Assembly: GCA_913041025.1 (NCBI GenBank)
Contig: CAJWGQ010000065.1
Span: forward strand, 1 to 13,971
Reading direction: 5' to 3'
Length of the DNA: 13,971 nucleotides
Source of the DNA: an uncultured Gammaproteobacteria bacterium
GTDB lineage: Bacteria; Pseudomonadota; Gammaproteobacteria; Pseudomonadales; Azotimanducaceae_A
Numbering within the stretch: position 1 is the first letter of the stretch; each line of letters begins with the position of its first letter. The notes beneath the pieces are model-generated. The model had not been told where the DNA came from. It was given only the letters and a program-made list of their open reading frames with translations, and did no database searches. The position numbers were made by a program, and so were the translations under genes. Shown here in pieces: positions 8,270 through 13,971 of this stretch.

Positions 8270-8310
8270 GGTATCTCATGGTTCTGACTTGATACCCAGA
8301 ATAGTCCTGG
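8270..8310. repeat. Small inverted repeats in the MATE-yejA intergenic region
   Basis: The 156-base gap between the MATE gene and yejA contains GGTATC (8270-8275) opposite GATACC (8291-8296), then a second possible hairpin, CCAGAA-TAG-TCCTGG (8296-8310), with six pairs including one G-U. There is no T run after either on the minus strand, so an intrinsic terminator is not supported. They could be operator or RNA-structure elements upstream of yejA. On the minus strand a CTGACA (-35-like) lies nearby, but no -10 at good spacing was found. Confidence 0.35.
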
Positions 8311-8317
8311 AAGACAG

Positions 8318-9709
8318 TTACGATAGTGTTTTAAGTGTTAGCGCTTGGTTCTCAACACTTTTTTGATTCCACTGCCAGGAAACGGCTCCCAGCAGCACAT
8401 TAGTGATGGCAGTAGCAATAAAAATGCCTTCATAGCCCCAAAGGTAATCGCCAATAAGGGCAAGTGGGATATAAATAATCAAACTTCTCAGTAATGAGAT
8501 CACCAAGGCTGGCATAGGTAACCCTCTAGCATTAAAGCAAGAATTAGCGACTTGGATCATGCCCATGAAGCCGATACTTAACGGAATCCAGAGGAAGAAC
8601 AGAGTCGCAGTTTCAACAACGATCGGATTATTATCAATAAGACTGACGAAGTATGCGCCGAATTGGATCATTACAATGAAAGTCAAAACGCCCCAGGCCA
8701 AACAAAACGTATTACACAGAAAGAGTGTCCTCCTGACGCGGTCAATCAAGCGTGCTCCCCAGTTTTGACCTATGAGGGGTTCGGCTGATGAAGAACAGGA
8801 CCACAAAATCATATGAGCCAGTGTTTCGACTCTTGATGCTACGTTGTACCCCGCTACCACTTCATGGCCATGCCCAGCTAGCAGTTTGGTGATTATGAGC
8901 ATCGACGCAGGCATCACAAGCCCGCTAGCGATCGCTGGGCCTCCTACGTGCATGATATCTTTCCATGAATCAACCAAACCGGCGGTCTTATTGTTCATAA
9001 GATCAGCACGATAGAGCATCCAGATATAGAGGATGATGCTAAGTGATCGAGAAACAAAGTAAGCCCAGGCTGCTCCGGCAATTCCGAGTGCAGGAACACC
9101 GACCGGGTCCCAACCGAAGATCAGCAAGGGAGCGAGAAGTATCTGCAACAACGATCCAACCGACATAATGATTCCGGGACTGGCAGCGCTACCTGTAGCC
9201 CTTAAAAGAGTTGATCCCACCATCGATAACATAAAAAAGGGAAATCCAAGCATGTAAACTTCAAGGTATTCGATGGTAAGTTCCAGCACTCTATCTTTAG
9301 CGCCGAGAGCGGCCACAATTTCGGCTGAATAAGTGATGCCAAAGAATCCAAGCAACAAGCCCAGGAGTATCGTAAGGATCTGCGCGTGAGTAACTAAAAT
9401 TGCAGCACGCCTTTTATCGCCGCGTCCCATTGCTCGAGCAATGACCGACGATGCGCCGCTGCCTATACCACCGGCAAATGCGAAGAGTGTGATAGTAATT
9501 GGAAAAGCAAAACCGATCGCAGCGAGTGCTTCGGTACCTAACATGCCAAGGAAGATGGCCTCCGCAATCTGGGCAATGTTGATAGTTATTGTACCCATGG
9601 CCATAAAGGAGCCAAGTTTGAGAAGGTGCTTCCCTACTCCTCCCTTGGTAAAGGTCCCGATGTTGGGCGGTTTCGCAGAAAACTCTTGGCGCTCTTCGGC
9701 CTGGCTCAT
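8318..9709 (-). CDS. MATE-family multidrug/toxin efflux transporter
   Basis: A 463-residue inner-membrane protein of the MATE family (MatE domain twice), cation-coupled antiporters that export drugs, dyes or metabolites. The sequence alternates roughly twelve hydrophobic segments. The N-terminal half contains AIFLGMLGTEALAAIGFAFP, GIGSGASSVIARAMGRGD and KRRAAILVTHA, the usual first-bundle pattern; the second half has a matching EPLIGQNWGARLIDRVRR, the conserved P-x-x-G-x-N-x-G-A motif of the family, and the length is normal. The N-terminus (first about 25 residues) is polar and cytoplasmic. ATG at 9709 is preceded by GAGAGGGGAGA, a good ribosome site. The gene is divergent from the DUF5916 gene and upstream of yejA on the same strand, with a 156-base gap. 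Substrate cannot be deduced; no specific NorM/DinF/MepA label is justified. Confidence 0.92.
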   Translation of the reverse strand: MSQAEERQEFSAKPPNIGTFTKGGVGKHLLKLGSFMAMGTITINIAQIAEAIFLGMLGTEALAAIGFAFPITITLFAFAGGIGSGASSVIARAMGRGDKRRAAILVTHAQILTILLGLLLGFFGITYSAEIVAALGAKDRVLELTIEYLEVYMLGFPFFMLSMVGSTLLRATGSAASPGIIMSVGSLLQILLAPLLIFGWDPVGVPALGIAGAAWAYFVSRSLSIILYIWMLYRADLMNNKTAGLVDSWKDIMHVGGPAIASGLVMPASMLIITKLLAGHGHEVVAGYNVASRVETLAHMILWSCSSSAEPLIGQNWGARLIDRVRRTLFLCNTFCLAWGVLTFIVMIQFGAYFVSLIDNNPIVVETATLFFLWIPLSIGFMGMIQVANSCFNARGLPMPALVISLLRSLIIYIPLALIGDYLWGYEGIFIATAITNVLLGAVSWQWNQKSVENQALTLKTLS

Positions 9710-9781
9710 TCTCCCCTCTCTAATTCAAGTGTAACTGCGCCTGAATCATCAGAGGATTAAGTCGGGTTACGAAGCTTGCCT

Positions 9782-9790
9782 AGTGTAGCA
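9782..9790 (-). promoter_or_regulatory. Possible extended -10 promoter for the MATE gene
   Basis: On the minus strand, TGC TACACT (TACACT at 9787-9782) fits the extended -10 form TGnTAnnnT. No good -35 is present at 17-18 bases upstream. It would start transcription near 9775, giving a leader of about 65 bases to the ATG at 9709. Pattern evidence only. Confidence 0.4.
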
Positions 9791-9885
9791 CAATATTCGT
9801 CTTCTCGATTTCTAACTTGTTTGGTGACGAGGTGATTCCATTTTTAGGGGTCTGCCTTTGTTAATTGGTCGACGGTGGTTGAATC

Positions 9886-9894
9886 TGCTATATT
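9886..9894 (+). promoter_or_regulatory. Possible extended -10 promoter for the SPOR-DUF5916 gene
   Basis: TGC TATATT (TATATT at 9889-9894) is an extended -10 match; TTGGTC sits 18 bases upstream as a weak -35. The predicted start of transcription is near 9901, only a few bases before the TTG at 9907, which would make the message almost leaderless. If so, a later TTG at 9925 is an alternative start. Confidence 0.4.
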
Positions 9895-9906
9895 TCACGC
9901 CCCTTT

Positions 9907-12762
9907 TTGCTGTTTAAGTTCCCTTTGCTGTTATTTCTGCGCTTTGTATTTGTTTGCTTGTTGATTTGTTCTGTCAGTGCCTTGGCAAGCCCCGGCTCTG
10001 TTGTCTTCAATAGTTTTAAGGATCGCTCGCTCGCTCTCAAGGAATCGGCGCAGATCTCAAGACAGTTTGGGATAGAAGCCCGAATCGAAGAGGCCAGGGT
10101 TAATGGGCTGACTTACCATCGGGTATTGGGTCCAGTAATGGATCAGAGTTCTGCTCGGGAGTTGATTCGTCAGGCAAGAGCCAGCGGGCTAGGCGATGTT
10201 TGGGTGTTGTCGTCGAAGGAACGTCCTGTTGTCAGGATGCAAAGGCGAGCACCGGAGCCTAAAGCATCAGTTTCGGCCCCTGTTGTTGAATTGCCAACCA
10301 GTGAGCCTCAGACGGCAGTTGCTGCTTTGTCTCAAGAGTCAAATGCTGAGCAGACTATGTTAGCTCGAGTCGTTAATGCGGCGAGCTTGTCGAGTGGACA
10401 ATCTGGAACCATGCGCATCGCACGAGTGGAAGATGCGAACATCAAGATTGATGGGTTAGTGGATGAAGCGATCTGGTCAGAGATCCCAGCCTTCGATCGG
10501 ATGATTGTTAGTGAACCTGATACATTGGAAAAGCCTACTCATAAAACAAAAACGCGTATTCTTTACACGAACAAAGGCTTGTACGTCGCGGGAGAGTTCG
10601 AGCAACCCAAGGGGTCTTTAGTCGAGCGCTTGTCTTCGCGGGACGAGATGATTAACAGAGATGAAATGGGTGTGGCGATAGACTCGTCCGGGAAAGGCCT
10701 CTATGGTAATTTTTTTAGATTGGCGCTTGGGGGGTCTAAGATTGATGGAAAAATTAGTCCTGAAAGAAATCTGACAAGTCAGTGGGATGGGCCCTGGGTG
10801 GGTGAGACGGCGGTTACTGACAAAGGTTGGAGCGCAGAGATGTTCATCCCCTGGTCGGCGCTATCCATGCCAGATGAAGCTATGGACAGACAAATATCCA
10901 TATCGCTATTGCGAAAGGTCGCTTACATGGACGAAACATACACTTGGCCTCCATTACCTCGCTCTCAGGCCAGGTTTATCTCTGCTTTTAAGCCTGTACC
11001 AGTTGAGGGTGTAAATCCGAGACAACAATGGGAGGTGTATCCCTATGTGTCGGCGACACTCGATGAGATACGCAACGAAGCCGACGGGCGAGGTGGTATT
11101 GATGTGGCCTGGAGACCTTCAAGTAATCTTCAGTTAACGGCAACCGTCAATCCAGATTTTGGATCGGTTGAGTCTGATGACGCGGTCGTGAATCTAACAG
11201 CCTACGAAACCTTTTATCCAGAAAAGCGATTGTTCTTTCTTGAGGGCAACGAGGTGTTTTTGACCTCACCTCGCTCTAATGTTCGATCTATGAGTTCTTC
11301 TAGAGGAGGGGGAGGCCGCCAATCGACCAGCAGTTTTAACATGGAGCCTAGCACCTTATTGAATACACGTCGGATAGGCGGTTCTGCTAAACAAGTGGTT
11401 ATACCTGAGGGCGTTACAGTGAGTGGGGTAGAACAAGGTAAACCATCGGAATTGATTGGTGCAGTCAAAGCGGTTGGCCAATCGGGCAATTTGAGATACG
11501 GAGTCTTGTCTGCCTTTGAGAAAGAGGCTGAACTCATAGGAACCGACGAAAATACAGGACTGGAGGTTCCTGTTAGGGCGGACGGCCGAGACTTCGGGGT
11601 GGTTCGTCTGTTGTATGAAACCGCAAGCGAAGGCGGGCGTAGTTCCCTTGGATACATGGGGACTATTGCTTCAAATCCCTTGGATGATGCCCTTGTGCAT
11701 GGCATAGACAGCCATTGGTTGTCGAAGTCCGGTAAATGGTCTTGGGATGGTCAATTGATGATGTCTGATAAAGAGGGTGACAAAGGCTATGGACTATTTG
11801 CCGATATTGGCTGGAAACCCAAGCGAGGAGTTGGTCACAGTCTTTCGCTAGATTGGCTGGATAGTCGGTTGGATATTTCGGATCTTGGGTTTTTACGCCG
11901 CAATGATGTTGCAGGGTTTAGTTACCGATACTTTCGATCGACCTCGACAGGACTCCCTGATCGTTTGAGGAACAAGCGATTGATGATTTGGTCACAAGCC
12001 CATTTCAATACAGATGGCAGACTAACCCGGTCTTATACGGGTATGAGGCGTGAGTGGCTTACTAAAAGGAATCTTGAGATTTCTGCTAGATTGAGCTTTA
12101 AGCCGCCTCAGTATGATGATCGTAATAGCCGAGGGAATGGAATTTATCGTACCGACTACGGGTTCTACACTGGTTTTACCATTGGTACAGACTCAGCTAA
12201 AAAACTCTCAGTATCTGCAGGATTGGATAGTCAGCCTGAAGATCTGGGTGAGGTGACTTATGTGCCAACCGTAGGGTTTACTTATAGTCCTTTAGACCGG
12301 TTTTCTCTAGATCTAGATGTCACGCTAAATAAACGTAACGAATGGGTCCTTTATAAGGATGATGAAAACTTCACTTCCTACGACGCCTTGGAAGTTCGCC
12401 CGGTGCTGTCGATGAACTTTTTTATATCGTCTAAACAACAGCTCAACCTTAAGTTTCAATGGATTGGAATCGACGCGAACGAGAGCCATTTTTGGTCCAT
12501 TGACAAAGGAGCTAGGGATCTTGTTCCCCGATTCAAGGATTTGTCTGATCCGACCGATGATTTTACCGTTTCGCGTTTAACAGCGCAGGTCCGATATCGT
12601 TGGGAAATCGGTCCGCTGTCGGATTTGTTTATTGTTTACACTCGAGGAAGTAATCTGCCCAATCGGGTGAATGACGAGTTCTGGCCTTTATTTCAGGATG
12701 CAATGGATGAACCGATCATTGATGTATTTACCATGAAGCTTAGATACCGATTCGGTTCCTGA
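9907..12762 (+). CDS. Exported SPOR-like / CBM9-like / DUF5916 outer-membrane protein
   Basis: A 951-residue protein predicted to be exported to the outer membrane. Residues 1-27 form a signal peptide (hydrophobic core ending SVSALAS). Residues about 29-105 look like a SPOR domain: VVFNSFKDRSLALKESAQIS, then YHRVLGPVMDQSSARELIRQ and a final GLGDVWVLS, the usual two-repeat pattern; SPOR domains bind denuded septal peptidoglycan. Residues about 106-165 are an Ala/Pro/Glu/Ser-rich linker. Residues about 168-370 resemble a CBM9-like domain (IKIDGLVDEAIWSEIPAFD; GWSAEMFIPWSAL). From about 385 the DUF5916 barrel follows, with its signature NPDFGSVESDDAVVNLTAYE at 415 on, then FYPEKRLFFLEG, and many alternating strands to the end (MKLRYRFGS). 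A Ser/Gly-rich loop lies near 455-480. No ribosome site precedes TTG 9907; an in-frame stop at 9880-9882 limits any extension. TTG 9925 is the alternative. The function of DUF5916 barrels is unknown. Confidence 0.85.
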   Translation: MLFKFPLLLFLRFVFVCLLICSVSALASPGSVVFNSFKDRSLALKESAQISRQFGIEARIEEARVNGLTYHRVLGPVMDQSSARELIRQARASGLGDVWVLSSKERPVVRMQRRAPEPKASVSAPVVELPTSEPQTAVAALSQESNAEQTMLARVVNAASLSSGQSGTMRIARVEDANIKIDGLVDEAIWSEIPAFDRMIVSEPDTLEKPTHKTKTRILYTNKGLYVAGEFEQPKGSLVERLSSRDEMINRDEMGVAIDSSGKGLYGNFFRLALGGSKIDGKISPERNLTSQWDGPWVGETAVTDKGWSAEMFIPWSALSMPDEAMDRQISISLLRKVAYMDETYTWPPLPRSQARFISAFKPVPVEGVNPRQQWEVYPYVSATLDEIRNEADGRGGIDVAWRPSSNLQLTATVNPDFGSVESDDAVVNLTAYETFYPEKRLFFLEGNEVFLTSPRSNVRSMSSSRGGGGRQSTSSFNMEPSTLLNTRRIGGSAKQVVIPEGVTVSGVEQGKPSELIGAVKAVGQSGNLRYGVLSAFEKEAELIGTDENTGLEVPVRADGRDFGVVRLLYETASEGGRSSLGYMGTIASNPLDDALVHGIDSHWLSKSGKWSWDGQLMMSDKEGDKGYGLFADIGWKPKRGVGHSLSLDWLDSRLDISDLGFLRRNDVAGFSYRYFRSTSTGLPDRLRNKRLMIWSQAHFNTDGRLTRSYTGMRREWLTKRNLEISARLSFKPPQYDDRNSRGNGIYRTDYGFYTGFTIGTDSAKKLSVSAGLDSQPEDLGEVTYVPTVGFTYSPLDRFSLDLDVTLNKRNEWVLYKDDENFTSYDALEVRPVLSMNFFISSKQQLNLKFQWIGIDANESHFWSIDKGARDLVPRFKDLSDPTDDFTVSRLTAQVRYRWEIGPLSDLFIVYTRGSNLPNRVNDEFWPLFQDAMDEPIIDVFTMKLRYRFGS

Positions 12763-13098
12763 GTCCTTAAATTTAATGCGCTTGGACTTGCTCGTGATCC
12801 GAATGCAACCAACTTTAACCAGATCATTAAATACCATCGTGACAATGACCGCGCTGAAAGGCATAACCTTTCAGCGTCAAAGATGGCAGGAGAACCTATT
12901 TTCGTTCCAGCGGCGGGAGCCGCCTCTGAGGATGATGGCTATTTGCTCAGCTTCGTCTTTGATCAGAGCACAAACGCCAGCAGCATAATGATTTTGGATG
13001 CTCAGAACGTGGCCGCCGCACCCATCGCTGAAATTGAACTCCCGCAACGGGTGCCCTTTGGCTTTCATGGCAGCTGGATACCCAGTCCTTCGCAGTAG
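12763..13098 (+). pseudogene. Carotenoid cleavage dioxygenase (RPE65 family), C-terminal remnant
   Basis: An open frame of 111 codons runs from directly after the stop of the DUF5916 gene, in the same frame, to the stop at 13096-13098. It reads as the last fifth of a carotenoid oxygenase: FNQIIKYHRDNDRAERHNL, then AGEPIFVPAAGAASEDDGYL, LSFVFDQSTNASSIMILDAQ and finally PQRVPFGFHGSW. The His of FHGSW (13066-13068) corresponds to the last of the four iron-binding His in the family. A working enzyme has about 450-500 residues and three further His, all absent here, so this is a 5'-truncated remnant. No credible start or ribosome site precedes it; the ATG at 12883 is an internal Met of the family alignment. 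The family call rests on several consecutive motifs; the loss of the rest by deletion is inference. Confidence 0.8.
12852..12876. repeat. Perfect 10-bp stem-loop in the carotenoid-oxygenase remnant
   Basis: CGCTGAAAGG (12852-12861), loop CATAA, CCTTTCAGCG (12867-12876). It is a stable stem 90 bases after the DUF5916 stop. No T run follows on either strand, so it is not a standard intrinsic terminator, but it could stop 3' exonucleases or help end the upstream transcript. Confidence 0.6.
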
Positions 13099-13188
13099 AC
13101 CGAACCCCAAAATTCTGCACCCGCTCAATCGCTCAAGGTGGCCATGGCCCAAATCAAGGCGGCTTGAGCAACAAAAGATGGTTCGACG
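13099..13188. other. Short non-coding gap between convergent remnants
   Basis: I see no gene here. It contains the perfect palindrome GGCCATGGCC (13140-13149) flanked by CTCAAG (13132-13137) and CTTGAG (near 13163-13168), an imperfect inverted arrangement without a T run. Confidence 0.35.
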
Positions 13189-13937
13189 CTATTGACTGAT
13201 CCGTTGAAAGAAATAGCCTCGATCAAACGTTTCGCAGGCATACGTCTCTCTCGTGATGCTTGCCCAGGTGGCTTGAGATTCTGGTTCAGTTAAAAACCCC
13301 AGGGTCTCACCGACATTGGTAAAATCTCCGCCCCATAAAAACTTAAAGCTTCCTGCAGATGACTCCATCGAGCCTGAACTCGGGAACAGCGCTGATACCC
13401 CGTGATCGATATCAGATTCATCAAGACAAGCATTCCATTTCTGGAAGACCTCATTAACGTCAGTGGGTCCTTTGCCCGAGGCCAATGTGCAATCGAACAT
13501 ATAGCCAAAACCTTGGCGACGCTTCTCGGCCCCAGCCTCAGTCCGAACCTGTACACTGTTAAAGTGTCGATTACCCCCACAGGTCATCACATCCGCAAGG
13601 GATTGCCCGATATCACGACCCGCTTGAGTGGTATAGAATTTTTTTAGTCCCGACATCTGCTCAGCATGACTGGTCCAAAACCCTAAAAAAAGCACATCAA
13701 AGTCATAATCTTCAGGCGGCCTAAAATGCGGCGTCGCATCCAAAGATCGTACTCGTGACCATCTGCTTCCAACCAGTCAGCAATTTTCGTCATGACCTTG
13801 TCGACCTCCCGCGTAGAGACACCGTCATTCAGCTGGCAGGCCTGCATCTCACCCGGCACTAAGTCCACTGTTACGGCTTGCGCACCCAATGGAGGAAGCA
13901 GCATCAGCAGCAAACCCATTAATATTCGATGTTTTAT
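13189..13937 (-). pseudogene. Frameshifted exported protein with two Cys-bracketed repeats, function unknown
   Basis: Two minus-strand frames form one gene. Upstream frame: signal peptide (HRILMGLLLMLLPPLGAQA), then Cys (13838-13836) to HEYDLW at 13740. Downstream frame: DATPHFRPPEDYDFDVLFLG to FFQRISQ, stop at 13189. Adding one G to the GG at 13741-13740 joins them into about 243 residues from ATG 13919. The start also looks damaged: AGAGGA (13949-13944) is ideally spaced for ATA at 13937, which would give KHRILMG as a normal basic n-region, while the first ATG (13919) is 24 bases away. ATA may be a mutated ATG. After the signal peptide come two repeats of about 86 residues, each with CxLxxG at the start and a Cys at the end. 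I do not recognise the family. It is convergent with the carotenoid-oxygenase remnant. A sequencing error is the main alternative for the frameshift. Confidence 0.72.
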
Positions 13938-13971
13938 AATATTTCCTCTGATGATAAAATTTTAACTAATG

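Noticed and set aside
2494..9709. Possible biosynthetic or toxin-antibiotic cluster built on the Yej importer and MATE exporter
   Set aside because: No precursor peptide, modifying enzyme or immunity gene is present; these are ordinary transporters found side by side.
11214..11705. 163-codon open frame on the minus strand
   Set aside because: It lies wholly inside the DUF5916 gene, reads as low-complexity Pro/Ser/Arg sequence and matches no family pattern; an antisense shadow.
12776..12988. 70-codon open frame on the plus strand
   Set aside because: It overlaps the carotenoid-oxygenase remnant in another frame and shows no recognisable domain or ribosome site.
12877..13152. 91-codon open frame on the minus strand
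   Set aside because: It is antisense to the carotenoid-oxygenase remnant, whose motifs on the plus strand explain this DNA.
13402..13647. 81-codon plus-strand open frame (MIDIRFIKTS...)
   Set aside because: It is antisense to the frameshifted exported protein, whose repeats and cysteines account for the region.
12700..13971. Insertion sequence or mobile element as cause of the decayed region
   Set aside because: I found no transposase fragment, terminal inverted repeats or target duplications; deletion and point decay suffice.

Overview
The window reads as a piece of chromosome from a Gram-negative bacterium, most likely a marine or aquatic gammaproteobacterium. The reasons are a yejABEF-type uptake operon in enterobacterial gene order, a SlyD-like FKBP isomerase, an outer-membrane DUF5916 barrel, and lipid genes (thiolase-like, phytanoyl-CoA dioxygenase-like) side by side. 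I see no rRNA, tRNA, CRISPR array, transposase or phage gene. The species assignment is inference.

Layout. (1) Positions 1-2491, plus strand: the 3' part of a thiolase-superfamily gene, a SlyD-like peptidyl-prolyl isomerase and a phytanoyl-CoA dioxygenase-family oxygenase, with short gaps that suggest co-transcription. (2) Positions 2494-8161, minus strand: a complete yejA-yejB-yejE-yejF operon for an oligopeptide-type ABC importer, comprising a periplasmic binding protein, two permeases and a double ATPase. The dioxygenase and yejF converge with only 2 bases between their stops. (3) Positions 8318-9709, minus: a MATE-family exporter. (4) Positions 9907-12762, plus, divergent from the MATE gene: a 951-residue exported protein made of a SPOR-like domain, a low-complexity linker, a CBM9-like domain and a DUF5916 barrel. 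(5) Positions 12763-13971: a decaying segment. It holds the C-terminal end of a carotenoid-cleavage-dioxygenase gene, in frame directly after the stop of the preceding gene, and on the minus strand a frameshifted gene for a small exported protein that also seems to have lost its start codon.

How the genes work together. YejA captures peptide-like ligands in the periplasm, YejB/YejE form the channel and YejF powers import. The MATE gene lies upstream on the same strand but is separated by 156 bases with several small inverted repeats, so it may be a separate unit. The thiolase and PhyH genes point to lipid or isoprenoid-chain oxidation.

The points most worth a second look are the SPOR-DUF5916 fusion, the internal duplication with matched cysteines in the small exported protein, its two independent lesions, and the carotenoid-oxygenase remnant.
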